Positions 18,462 through 26,831 of a stretch of 64,000 nt of DNA are shown in pieces; within the stretch, counting starts at the first letter, position 1; every line of letters starts with the position of its first letter. Origin of the DNA: Cupriavidus plantarum (GTDB taxonomy: Bacteria; Pseudomonadota; Gammaproteobacteria; Burkholderiales; Burkholderiaceae); the NCBI RefSeq assembly GCF_905397285.1, contig NZ_CAJPUX010000001.1, positions 1,488,001 to 1,552,000 on the forward strand, in the 5' to 3' direction. The notes beneath the pieces were generated by a model that made no database searches, was not told the DNA's origin, and was given only the letters and a program-made list of their open reading frames with translations. The translations under genes were made by a program, and so were the position numbers.

Positions 18462-18487
18462 CATCCATATGGATGGCGGGTGGATGG
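18461..18487 (+). promoter_or_regulatory. Palindromic operator candidate with three TGGATGG half-sites
   Basis: A perfect 16-bp palindrome CCATCCATATGGATGG (18461-18476) is followed 4 bp later by a third half-site TGGATGG (18481-18487). Ribbon-helix-helix dimers bind short inverted or repeated half-sites cooperatively. The position over the start region of the gene's own promoter suggests autorepression. Confidence 0.6.
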
Positions 18488-18524
18488 TATCCGGATGCCG
18501 ACGACGTCCCGGAACGAGATAGCA

Positions 18525-18950
18525 ATGGCAAACGCAGCCCCCGTCGTCGCCTTGAAACCCAAGGGCGGCGACACCGAGAAAATCACGATCAACCTTGGCC
18601 CCGTGGACCTCGGGCAAATCGACTTGCTGGTGGAGGAGGGCTTTTACTCCAACCGGACGGACCTGATCCGCACGGCCATCCGCAATCAGCTGTCCGTCCA
18701 CGCGAAGGCGATCGAGGAAACGGCGACGCGCCGCCAGCTGGTTCTCGGTCTTCAGCAATTCACGAAGCAGGACCTCGAGGCGGCGCTGCGCGCCAACGAA
18801 CGGCTGGCGATCCGCGTGCTCGGTCTCGCGAGCATCGCGCCCGATGTCACACCCGAACTGGCCGAGGCGACGATCGAATCGGTCGTCGTCCTTGGAGCCT
18901 TTCACGCGCCAGCTGCCGTCAAGGCGGCATTGGCTGGACGCATCCGATAG
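18525..18950 (+). CDS. Ribbon-helix-helix (CopG-like) regulator
   Basis: A 141-residue protein. Residues about 20-60 fit an RHH fold: a strand (KITINLGPVD), helix one (DLLVEEGFY) and helix two (RTDLIRTAIRNQL). The C-terminal 80 residues are helical and unassigned, making it longer than minimal antitoxin-type RHH proteins. No toxin gene follows; the next gene is a secreted-type esterase. The start at 18525 has an upstream GGAACGAGAT. A second ATG at 18495 would add ten residues. The palindrome in its own promoter suggests autoregulation. Confidence 0.8.
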   Translation: MANAAPVVALKPKGGDTEKITINLGPVDLGQIDLLVEEGFYSNRTDLIRTAIRNQLSVHAKAIEETATRRQLVLGLQQFTKQDLEAALRANERLAIRVLGLASIAPDVTPELAEATIESVVVLGAFHAPAAVKAALAGRIR

Positions 18951-19019
18951 CACACCGGCTCATGACGAGCACTACGGGCATTCAGCCGGGCTGGTTCGCC
19001 AGCATTGCAAGGAAACCCC

Positions 19020-20264
19020 ATGAAAATGAACGACGCCTTTCTGGCTTCGATGCATGACGCCATGCGCGCGCTCCGCAGCGCGGGGCCGGCAGAGGCCACC
19101 GCGATCATCCAGCGCGCGCTGATGCCTTCGTCGCAGCCCAGCGGCATGCGAGCGGAACGCGATGACCTGGAACGCGATGACTTGGAACGCGATGAACTGA
19201 GCGCGCCGATGCCCGCGCAGGTCGTGCAGCACCTGTTGACCGACGACACTGTGAAGCGCCGCAAGCCGGCAGGGGCGGTGGCTGAGCCGACCGTGGAGCC
19301 CGCGTTGGCGCCAATACTGGAACCCACCGTGGAGCCCGCCACGGCCGGCGAGCCGCTCACCGCATCCGGCCGTTTCACGAGCCACCGCTTTGCCAATCAG
19401 GCCGGCCAACGCGAATACAAGCTCTACATGCCCGCGAAGCCCGCAAGCGCGCCCATGCCGTTGGTCGTCATGCTCCACGGCTGCACGCAAGACGCGGACG
19501 ACTTCGCCGCCGGCACGCGCATGAACGCGCTGGCCGACGAACTCGGTTTCGCGGTGGTCTATCCCATTCAGGGCGCCAACGCGAACCCATCGAAATGCTG
19601 GAACTGGTTCCGCCCGGGCGACCAGCAAGCCGACCGCGGCGAACCGGCGATCCTTGCCGGTATCACGCGAGAGGTCCTGGCCACCCAGCCGATCGACCCC
19701 AGGCGGATCTACATCGCGGGCCTTTCCGCCGGCGGCGCCATGGCCGCCATCATGATCGACCGCTATCCGGACCTGTACGCCGCCGCCGGCGTCCACTCGG
19801 GCCTGCCGGCCGGTGCCGCGCACGATCTGCCATCGGCACTGGGCGCCATGAAGGGCGGCACGGGCCTCGGCATCTCCAAGCGCGGCACCACCGCGCCCGT
19901 ACGCCCGCAACGCCCGATGATCGTCTTTCACGGAGACGCGGACCCCACCGTGCATCCGTCCAACGGCGGGCGCCTGATCGAGCCGTACGAGCAAGGCCCG
20001 GAGCAACGCCAAACCACGCGCGACACAGGGCGCAACACAGCGCGCAACACAGCGCGCAACACCACGCGCCCGGGCCGCGCGTACACGCGCCACCAGATCA
20101 CGCCACCGGGCGGCATCCCCGCGGAGTACTGGATCCTTCATGGCGGGGGCCATGCCTGGTCCGGCGGCAGCCGCGCCGGGTCGTACACGGACCCCAAAGG
20201 ACCAGACGCCAGCCGCGAGATGGTGAGGTTTTTCCTGGCGCATCCGAAGAGCCAAGCCGTCTAA
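19020..20264 (+). CDS. PHB depolymerase-family esterase
   Basis: A 414-residue alpha/beta hydrolase of the esterase PHB-depolymerase family. The nucleophile box is AGLSAGG with S236; the acid is in HGDADPTVHPSN and the catalytic His in HGGGHAWSGG. The oxyanion segment is VMLHGCTQ. About 115 N-terminal residues without a clear signal peptide precede the catalytic domain and include three exact-length ERDDL-type repeats (15 bp each, 19155-19199). A second 12-bp repeat set (20029-20064) inserts a GRNTARNTARNT loop near the active site. The ribosome site AAGGAAA precedes the ATG at 19020. Confidence 0.85.
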   Translation: MKMNDAFLASMHDAMRALRSAGPAEATAIIQRALMPSSQPSGMRAERDDLERDDLERDELSAPMPAQVVQHLLTDDTVKRRKPAGAVAEPTVEPALAPILEPTVEPATAGEPLTASGRFTSHRFANQAGQREYKLYMPAKPASAPMPLVVMLHGCTQDADDFAAGTRMNALADELGFAVVYPIQGANANPSKCWNWFRPGDQQADRGEPAILAGITREVLATQPIDPRRIYIAGLSAGGAMAAIMIDRYPDLYAAAGVHSGLPAGAAHDLPSALGAMKGGTGLGISKRGTTAPVRPQRPMIVFHGDADPTVHPSNGGRLIEPYEQGPEQRQTTRDTGRNTARNTARNTTRPGRAYTRHQITPPGGIPAEYWILHGGGHAWSGGSRAGSYTDPKGPDASREMVRFFLAHPKSQAV

Positions 20265-20271
20265 GTGCTTC

Positions 20272-20303
20272 ATAATACATGTTTAATGTACAACACGTAT
20301 TAT
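20272..20303. repeat. A+T-rich inverted repeat between convergent genes
   Basis: ATAATACATGTT (20272-20283) and AACACGTATTAT (20292-20303) pair at 11 of 12 positions around an 8-bp spacer. It is strikingly A+T-rich for this genome. It may act as a bidirectional terminator, but has no T run, or mark the edge of an acquired segment. Confidence 0.55.
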
Positions 20304-20356
20304 GTTAAATAACGTTGGTGCCGCACGGCCTTCGGCCTGCCATCGATGGCTCAGGT

Positions 20357-20902
20357 CTACCTGGAAAACCTGGTGAATATGAAGTCCTCTTTGGCGGGCA
20401 GCTTCTGATGACAGGCGAAGCAGCTGTTGATCACCTTGAGACTCGTATTCACCTTTCCCTCCTCGAACTGCCCGTACCCCCATCCTCCCGTACTGGCGTA
20501 CCGCTTTGAATCCTTTACTTCCACCTGCACGTTCGTCGGCTTGCCAGCGACGAACGATTGCTCGCGCCCAAACGCCGCGTTGTTCTGCGCCGAGGGCTCG
20601 TAGACGTATGCGAGACGAACGATGATGCTGCCGTCGGGAAACGGCCGGACGCCGTTGCGGAACGCCGTCATGGCGGTCTCGTTTCCCAATACCACCCGTA
20701 TGTCGTTGTTGTCCCCCGCTTCATGCGCAATGCTGACGAAGGGCCACTCCCGATACCCGGGGGGCAGCGTCACGCCGAAGATCGGCGAGCCAACGGCGTC
20801 CTCGTTCGCGGCTGCGACGGTCGTCGATTCGAGGGGGAAAAGAACGCTCAAGGTCGCGGCAACGAGCAAGGGATAACGCACGACTACGCTACGCACACGC
20901 AT
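20357..20902 (-). CDS. Cytochrome P460-family protein
   Basis: A 181-residue exported c-type cytochrome. The N-terminus MRVRSVVVRYPLLVAATLS is a signal peptide and the haem-binding motif is SCFACHQ near the C-terminus (C161, C164, H165). The body matches the P460 pattern (PPGYREWPFVSIAHE, then FPDGSIIVRLAYV). P460 enzymes oxidise hydroxylamine in some bacteria; others are of unknown function. I chose the start at 20902 for its GGAGGGG ribosome site 6 bp upstream. It is divergent from an isochorismatase-family hydrolase in a patch with visibly lower G+C. Confidence 0.85.
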   Translation of the reverse strand: MRVRSVVVRYPLLVAATLSVLFPLESTTVAAANEDAVGSPIFGVTLPPGYREWPFVSIAHEAGDNNDIRVVLGNETAMTAFRNGVRPFPDGSIIVRLAYVYEPSAQNNAAFGREQSFVAGKPTNVQVEVKDSKRYASTGGWGYGQFEEGKVNTSLKVINSCFACHQKLPAKEDFIFTRFSR

Positions 20903-21064
20903 GACTGGCCCCTCCGGCATATCGACGCTGCTAGAAGGTTCGTCCAAACCTGGATTGCCGGCCAGCCCGGAATCACGACCATCGGGGCCGCCGGGGCGCA
21001 TGGTGATGCGATTTCTTAAGGCGTGGTGCCATTTCGACAAGCGATCGACGCGTGACGGCTGAAC

Positions 21065-21080
21065 AGGAACTAATGTTCCT
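21065..21080. promoter_or_regulatory. Inverted repeat upstream of the isochorismatase-family gene
   Basis: AGGAAC-TAAT-GTTCCT is a perfect 6-bp inverted repeat with a 4-bp spacer, about 50 bp upstream of the start at 21130 and within the divergent region shared with cytochrome P460. It could be an operator; no dedicated regulator gene is adjacent. Confidence 0.4.
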
Positions 21081-21129
21081 AGCACTAATGCCGTCGTCTG
21101 GCTGAAGGCGAACTCACCAAGGGGCTACC

Positions 21130-21780
21130 ATGCAATGTCAACGCAGCGATACCGCCGTGGTCTTCATCGATCCGCAGAACGATGTGCTCAGCCCTCGGGG
21201 CGTGAACTGGGCGGTTCTCAAGGAGAGCGTCACAGAGAACAAGACGGTGGAGAACATGGAGCGCGTTTTCAAAAAGGCCAAGGAACTGGACTACCTGGTT
21301 TTCATATCGCCGCACTACTTCTATCCGACCGATGTCACGTGGAAAATGAACGGGCCGATCGAACAAGGTGAATTTGAAAACAAGAGCTTTGCCAGAGCCG
21401 GCGCGCTGGATCTCACTGGGTTCGAAGGATCGGGCGCCGACTGGCTCGAATCGTTCAAGCCATACATCAACGATGGGAAAACCATCGTCGTCAGCCCGCA
21501 TAAGGTCTTTGGCCCGCAAACCAACGACCTCGTCCTGCAGTTGAGAAAGAACGGCATCTCGAAAATCCTGCTCGGCGGGATGATCGCGAATCTTTGCGTC
21601 GAGTCCCATCTGCGGGATCTGCTCGAACAGGGATTTGTGGTGGCCGTGATCTCGGACGCCGTCGCGGGACCGCGTCATCCCACCATCGGAGACGGCTACA
21701 AGGCCGCGATGACGAATTATCAGTTTCTGGCGCACGCCGTATTGACCACCGATCAGACGATCGCGGAAATGAAGGGGTGA
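21130..21780 (+). CDS. Isochorismatase-family cysteine hydrolase
   Basis: A 216-residue cytosolic hydrolase with the complete catalytic triad of the family: D14 (in FIDPQND), K125 (SPHKVFGP) and C156 (NLCVESH). The cis-peptide segment precedes the Cys as GGMIAN. Family members hydrolyse amides such as nicotinamide, or isochorismate; the substrate here cannot be told. One counted 60-bp line inside the gene (21241-21300) is about 50% G+C, well below its neighbours, which suggests acquisition together with the P460 gene. Confidence 0.85.
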   Translation: MQCQRSDTAVVFIDPQNDVLSPRGVNWAVLKESVTENKTVENMERVFKKAKELDYLVFISPHYFYPTDVTWKMNGPIEQGEFENKSFARAGALDLTGFEGSGADWLESFKPYINDGKTIVVSPHKVFGPQTNDLVLQLRKNGISKILLGGMIANLCVESHLRDLLEQGFVVAVISDAVAGPRHPTIGDGYKAAMTNYQFLAHAVLTTDQTIAEMKG

Positions 21781-21912
21781 CTCGGATGATGGGGAGGACT
21801 TGAAGCGTGTCGGGAGCCATCCGCGCGCTGTACTATGTTGTGCGTACGCGTTTCGTCACAGGCCACCGGCCTCCACGCGTGAATCCGGTTAGCACAACAA
21901 GAAAGCCCGCAG

Positions 21913-23118
21913 ATGAGTGTCTCCCTCCCCGCGCCACAGCCCCCTGCCGTTCCGGTGGAAGACATTGCGTCGGTCAGCCGCATCAGCGCGGTGCCGACGA
22001 TCCTGCAGCTCGTGTGCGACGCGACGGGCATGGGCTTCTCCGCCGTCGCGCGGGTGACCGATGAGTCGTGGACGGCCTGCGCGGTGCATGATCGCGTGTC
22101 GTTCGGGCTTGCCGCTGGCGGGCAACTGGATCTGCGTACAACGCTGTGCTTCGAGTCGCGCGCCGCGCGTCAGCCGATCGTGGTGGACGATTTCAACGAG
22201 CATCCGATCTACAACGGTCATCACACGCCGCTGATCTACGGCTTGCGGAGCTATATCTCCGTGCCGATCGTGCTGCCCGATGGATCCTATTTCGGTAACC
22301 TCTGCGCCATCGACGCCAATCCGGCCTCGGTCGCCAACTCGCGCACGCTCGCGATGTTCGAAAGCTTCGCGAGCCTCATCGCCGCGCAACTCGCGAGCGA
22401 TCGCGCGACGCAGGGCGTTCGCGCGGCGTTGTCCGAGGAACGGGAGACCGCGAAACTGCGCGAGCAGTTCATCGCGGTGCTGGGCCATGACCTCCGCAAT
22501 CCGCTCTCCGCGATCAGCTATGCGGCGCAGGCACTGATCGCGCAAAAGTCCGACCCGGTACACGTCAAGACGGGCCAGCGCATCCAATCCGCGGTGCAGC
22601 GCATGTCGCGCCTGATCGAAGACGTCATGGACTTCGCGCGCGGCCGGCTGGGCGCGGGGATGACGGTTGCCCCGCGCGCCGAGTCCGATCTCGCCTGCGC
22701 ATTGCACGCCGTTGTCGCCGAACTGGCGGAGACCCGTCCCGACCGCGTGATCGTCGAAGAGATTCACATCGACACGACGGTCCATTGCGACGTCGCGCGA
22801 CTGCAGCAGCTTGTGTCGAATCTGCTGGGGAACGCCCTCGCCTACGGCGATGCGGAAGCGCCGGTCGTCATCCGGGCGCAGGCGCTGGAAGCGGAACTGG
22901 TGCTGTCCGTGACGAACGGCGGCAAGCCCATCGCCTCCGAGGATCTGGAACGGCTCTTCGAGCCGTATTGGCGGCCGGCGGAACGCAGCGCCGCCGGCGG
23001 CCTGGGACTCGGCTTGTACATCTGCCACGAGATCGTCCGCGCCCATGGCGGCGCGCTGGAAGTGCGCTCCACCCGCGAGTGCGGAACCTGTTTCACGGCG
23101 CGGATTCCGCTACGCTAA
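21913..23118 (+). CDS. Soluble GAF-domain sensor histidine kinase
   Basis: A 401-residue kinase with no membrane segment. A GAF domain spans about residues 25-165. The HisKA motif is VLGHDLRNPLSA with phosphoacceptor H192. The ATPase domain has the N-box LVSNLLGNALAYGD and the G2 box GGLGLGLYICHEIV. This architecture is like bacteriophytochrome-type or light/redox-sensing cytosolic kinases without the chromophore domain. No response regulator lies next to it, so its partner is elsewhere. It is 105 bp upstream of the molybdoenzyme gene on the same strand. Confidence 0.87.
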   Translation: MSVSLPAPQPPAVPVEDIASVSRISAVPTILQLVCDATGMGFSAVARVTDESWTACAVHDRVSFGLAAGGQLDLRTTLCFESRAARQPIVVDDFNEHPIYNGHHTPLIYGLRSYISVPIVLPDGSYFGNLCAIDANPASVANSRTLAMFESFASLIAAQLASDRATQGVRAALSEERETAKLREQFIAVLGHDLRNPLSAISYAAQALIAQKSDPVHVKTGQRIQSAVQRMSRLIEDVMDFARGRLGAGMTVAPRAESDLACALHAVVAELAETRPDRVIVEEIHIDTTVHCDVARLQQLVSNLLGNALAYGDAEAPVVIRAQALEAELVLSVTNGGKPIASEDLERLFEPYWRPAERSAAGGLGLGLYICHEIVRAHGGALEVRSTRECGTCFTARIPLR

Positions 23119-23177
23119 GCCTGGTACGAGATAAAACAGGGTACGAAATTTGCACCCGTCAACGGGAATGACACCAC

Positions 23178-23202
23178 GCATGGCCTCCAATGGCGGCCAT
23201 GC
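23178..23202. promoter_or_regulatory. Inverted repeat just upstream of the molybdoenzyme gene
   Basis: GCATGGCC (23178-23185) and GGCCATGC (23195-23202) form a perfect 8-bp inverted repeat with a 9-bp spacer, ending 21 bp before the start at 23224. A direct repeat GGTACGA (23123-23129 and 23140-23146) lies further upstream. These may be operator sites or an mRNA leader hairpin. Confidence 0.4.
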
Positions 23203-23223
23203 GCATTCGTACGTGGAGTTCCT

Positions 23224-25524
23224 ATGCCGGGCGGTAAAAAAGAAACGAAAGAGTATGGACATGCCTCGGGCGGCTGGGGCTCGGTAAAAGCCGTCGCGGA
23301 AGTCCTCACGCGCGAACATGCGGCCCTCGAAGGCGGCCGCGTCCTCATGCGGCAGAACAAGCCCGACGGCCACATGTGCACCAGCTGTTCGTGGGCCAAG
23401 CCGAAAGACCCGCATACATTCGAGTTCTGCGAGAACGGCGCCAAGGCCACCGCGTGGGACCTGACGGACAAACGGGTCGATCCCGATTTCTTCGCCACGC
23501 ATACGGTCGCGGAACTCGAGACATGGCACGACCATGATCTGGAGGAAGCGGGCCGCGTGACCTCGCCGATGCGATGGAACGCGCAGACCGACCGTTATGA
23601 ACCTGTGTCGTGGGAGCGCGCGTTCGAAGAGATCGGGCGAGAGCTGCGCGCGATCGCGCCCAACGCCGCCGTGTTCTACACATCGGGCCGTGCCTCGCTG
23701 GAAACCGCGTACATGTATCAGCTGTTCGCGCGGCAGTACGGCACGAACAACCTGCCCGACAGCTCGAACATGTGCCACGAGAGCACGTCGGTGGCGCTGA
23801 CCGCGGCCATCGGCGTGGGCGTCGGCACGATCACGCTGGATGATTTCGAGAAGACCGACCTGATGTTCTTCTTCGGGCAAAACGTCGGGACGAACAGCCC
23901 GCGCATGCTCCATCCACTGCAGGACGCGCGCCGCCGCGGCGTGCCGATCATTACGTTCAACCCCATCCGGGAACCGGGCCTCGTGCGATTCGTGAATCCG
24001 CAGTCGCCAGCGGAAATGCTGACGCCCGGCGCCACGCAGATCAGCACGCAATACCATCAGGTCAAGGCAGGCGGGGACCTTGCCGCGATCACCGGCCTCT
24101 GCAAGGCACTGCTCGAAGCAGACGCCCTCGCCTTGCGCGACAGCAAACCGGGACTACTCGACCGTGCCTTCATCGCCGCGCATACCGTCGGCTTCGAATC
24201 GTTCGCGGCGTTCGTCGCGCAAACCGAGTGGGCGGACATCGAGCGCGAGAGCGGGTTGACGCGCGCCGCGCTAGAAGCCGCGGCGGCGGAGTATGGCAAG
24301 GCCAGCGCGGTGATCGCGCATTACGGCATGGGATTGACCCAGCATCGGCTCGGCGTGGAGAACGTCCGGATGCTGACCAATCTGCTCCTGCTGCGTGGGA
24401 ATATCGGCAAGCCCGGCGCGGGGCCCTCTCCCGTGCGGGGCCATTCCAACGTGCAGGGGCAGCGCACGGTCGGCATCACCGAGAAACCTGAACTCGCGCC
24501 ACTCGACAAGCTTGCCGCGCAATATGGGTTCGAGCCGCCGCGCGAGAAAGGGCTCGATACCGTCGGCGCCTGCAAGGGCATCATCGGGGGAAGCGTCCTT
24601 GCGGTGATCCAGCTCGGCGGCAATCTGGTCCGTTCGGTGCCGGACCGCTTTGCGTTCGAGCCGGCATGGCGCAGGCTGCGCCTGACGGTCGGCATCACGA
24701 CCAAGCTCAATCGCAGCCACCTCGTGCACGGCACCGTGTCGTACATCCTGCCCTGCCTGAGCCGCATCGAGCGCGACATGCGGGGGGACAAACCGCAAGC
24801 CGTTTCGATGGAAGACAGCACGGGCTGCATGCACGGGTCCCATGGCATTGCGAGGCCGGCGGGCCCCGACCTGCTGTCCGAGCAGCAGATCGTCGCGGGC
24901 ATCGCGCGTGCGACGATCGGCGACGCTGGCCCAACGCATTCGGTACCGTGGACGGCGTGGGAGAACGATTACGCGCTGATCCGCGAAGCCATCGCCGAAA
25001 CCTATCCCGAGATCTTTCACGACTTCAACGCGCGCATGTGGACGCCCGGCGGGTTTCACCGCCCCCTGCCCGCGCGCGAGCGAAAGTGGAAAACGAAAAG
25101 CGGCCGCGCGGAGTTCTTCACACCGCAATCGCTATGCGAAGATCCCGACGTGCATCCGATCGACGCCACCACCCTTCGGCTGTTCACGCTGCGCAGCGAC
25201 GACCAGTTCAATACGACGATCTATTCGCTCGACGACCGCTTCCGCGGTATCAAGGGCACGCGCATGGTGGTCCTGATGAACCCGGACGACATCCATCGTC
25301 TCGGCCTCGCCGCTGGGCAGCGAGTTGCGCTGGAAACGGTGGCGGACGATGGTGTGCCGCGGCGCGTGGACGCCTTCGAGGTCGTGGCGTTCGATCTGCC
25401 GGCGGGCTGCGTGGCGGGCTATTTCCCCGAATGCAATCCGCTGGTGCCGCTCTGGCACCATGCAAAGGAGAGCCACGTTCCCGCGGTAAAGTCGATTCCC
25501 GTCAGGGTCGTGGCCAGCGCGTGA
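23224..25524 (+). CDS. FdhF/YdeP-type molybdopterin oxidoreductase
   Basis: A 766-residue member of the formate-dehydrogenase-alpha-like group typified by E. coli YdeP. An N-terminal MCTSCSWAKP segment (around residues 51-60) replaces the usual four-cysteine iron-sulphur motif. The molybdopterin domain follows with FGQNVGTNSPRM and VRGHSNVQGQRT, then a C-terminal dinucleotide-binding domain with LRSDDQFNTTIY. There is no selenocysteine position. YdeP contributes to acid resistance in E. coli, but the true substrate of this group is unknown. No dedicated FdhD or electron-transfer subunit is adjacent, so it probably acts alone in the cytoplasm. Confidence 0.87.
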   Translation: MPGGKKETKEYGHASGGWGSVKAVAEVLTREHAALEGGRVLMRQNKPDGHMCTSCSWAKPKDPHTFEFCENGAKATAWDLTDKRVDPDFFATHTVAELETWHDHDLEEAGRVTSPMRWNAQTDRYEPVSWERAFEEIGRELRAIAPNAAVFYTSGRASLETAYMYQLFARQYGTNNLPDSSNMCHESTSVALTAAIGVGVGTITLDDFEKTDLMFFFGQNVGTNSPRMLHPLQDARRRGVPIITFNPIREPGLVRFVNPQSPAEMLTPGATQISTQYHQVKAGGDLAAITGLCKALLEADALALRDSKPGLLDRAFIAAHTVGFESFAAFVAQTEWADIERESGLTRAALEAAAAEYGKASAVIAHYGMGLTQHRLGVENVRMLTNLLLLRGNIGKPGAGPSPVRGHSNVQGQRTVGITEKPELAPLDKLAAQYGFEPPREKGLDTVGACKGIIGGSVLAVIQLGGNLVRSVPDRFAFEPAWRRLRLTVGITTKLNRSHLVHGTVSYILPCLSRIERDMRGDKPQAVSMEDSTGCMHGSHGIARPAGPDLLSEQQIVAGIARATIGDAGPTHSVPWTAWENDYALIREAIAETYPEIFHDFNARMWTPGGFHRPLPARERKWKTKSGRAEFFTPQSLCEDPDVHPIDATTLRLFTLRSDDQFNTTIYSLDDRFRGIKGTRMVVLMNPDDIHRLGLAAGQRVALETVADDGVPRRVDAFEVVAFDLPAGCVAGYFPECNPLVPLWHHAKESHVPAVKSIPVRVVASA

Positions 25525-25569
25525 TCGCGCCGACCGTGACCGACCCTGACTATCCATGCTTATCGGTGC

Positions 25570-26649
25570 TTATCCATGCATGGGGCACTGATTGAACCGC
25601 TCGCGGAAGTCGGCCGAGGCCTCGTACACATGCCGGCGCACGCGCATGATGCCGCCCAGCGGGCGATGCGCGGCGATTCCGTGCCATGGGTTGAACGACA
25701 TGCAGTCGTCGATGGCTGTGACGCGCGCCTCCGCCCACGTGTCCTGCGGCTGTGCGCGAATACGCGCCACGGGCAGATAGGGGCTGACGCCCTCGTCCCA
25801 TTCGACGGATGCGTCCTCGATCGGCATCGTGTTGGCGTCCGTGGCAAGTTGCACGCGCACTTCCCATTCCGCGCCCTGCCGCGCAAAGAACGCGCGGACC
25901 GCTTCGCGCAGCGCATCGGGTTGATCGCGCAAGGCGATGCGCGTGCCCTCCAGCGCGGCAATCTCCGGGGACACGGGCACGATGCTGACCTTCGCATAGT
26001 ACGGGCCGTAGAGGATGGGGACGCACGTGTAGAACGTCTCGCCCAGAATATGCGTCGGTGGATGGCCGCCCAGGCTCTTGAGCGTCGCGCTCTCGCCGCC
26101 GACCGATTCGATCGCCTGCTCGACCCCGCGTAGCATCGCCGACAGCGCCTTCTTCGCGCGCGGGGCCCGGTCCGTCGTCTTGGCGAGCAGGCTCAGGTTC
26201 GCGAGCAGTTTCTCCGGCGTGGCCGCCGAGAACGCTGGCGAGTTGACCATCACGAAATTCTGCGTGCTCCGGCCCTCGCTGCCGGGTAGCCGCTCGCCGG
26301 GCACCTCGCTGATCTTGATGGCTAGCCCGCGCGGCGTCGATACGCTGTCTTCGAGAACGTCGCCCGGATTCGTGGACAGCCGCATCACGACCGGATGCAG
26401 ACCCGGTGTCGCGAACAAGCCTTGCGCGAGTTCAGGCGGCAAATCGGCGAGCACCTCCATCTCCGCGTCCACCACGCCATGGCACTTTGCATGGACACTG
26501 CGGACCGCATAGCCGTAGTCCTTCGCGGTGGTCTGCTGGATCTCGTGCAGCACCTCCATCAGCTTGATCACCGTGGTGGCCTCGTCCTCCGGCACCTGTT
26601 CGAGGCTGGGGTCGAAGGGAATCGGGCGGACGGGCATTGCGGCGGACAT
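25570..26649 (-). CDS. Catalase-family protein (short, haem-dependent type)
   Basis: A 359-residue protein with the fold signature of the catalase superfamily but shorter than true catalases (480 or more). VMRLSTNPGD with TPRGLAIKI matches the catalase beta-barrel core. The conserved FNPWHGIAAHRPLGGIMRVRR segment near the C-terminus is typical of this subgroup, as is the N-terminal HAKCHGVV segment that supplies the distal His. Such proteins may act as peroxidases or lipid-hydroperoxide enzymes. The start at 26649 has a GGAG site 8 bp upstream. It is convergent with the YdeP-like gene. Confidence 0.82.
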   Translation of the reverse strand: MSAAMPVRPIPFDPSLEQVPEDEATTVIKLMEVLHEIQQTTAKDYGYAVRSVHAKCHGVVDAEMEVLADLPPELAQGLFATPGLHPVVMRLSTNPGDVLEDSVSTPRGLAIKISEVPGERLPGSEGRSTQNFVMVNSPAFSAATPEKLLANLSLLAKTTDRAPRAKKALSAMLRGVEQAIESVGGESATLKSLGGHPPTHILGETFYTCVPILYGPYYAKVSIVPVSPEIAALEGTRIALRDQPDALREAVRAFFARQGAEWEVRVQLATDANTMPIEDASVEWDEGVSPYLPVARIRAQPQDTWAEARVTAIDDCMSFNPWHGIAAHRPLGGIMRVRRHVYEASADFRERFNQCPMHG

Positions 26650-26831
26650 GAAGGCTCCAGGCGGAAACGGATCGCCACCGCAACGCAAGCTTCATTCCAG
26701 CGCCAGACGCGACACACGGCCGTGTTTCGATCGCCCCGCGCGCGCAGCAATTACATTTTCCGGAGCGCGATTGCCGGTACGATTTGCTCGCTGTCCGCTT
26801 GCACCGCGGAGGGGCGTCTTCGGCTCGGGCG

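Noticed and set aside
17016-18950. 644-residue open frame on the plus strand covering the porin
   Set aside because: It reads the porin in the wrong frame (Arg/Gly-rich); the real gene in this frame is only the RHH regulator starting at 18525.
18525-20264. Toxin-antitoxin module based on the RHH protein
   Set aside because: The downstream protein is a full-length esterase with an intact Ser-Asp-His triad, not a small toxin.
21781-21912. Possible structured RNA leader before the histidine kinase, from a TTGTG/CACAA pair and a GGCC hairpin
   Set aside because: The pairing is short and widely separated and matches no riboswitch class I know.
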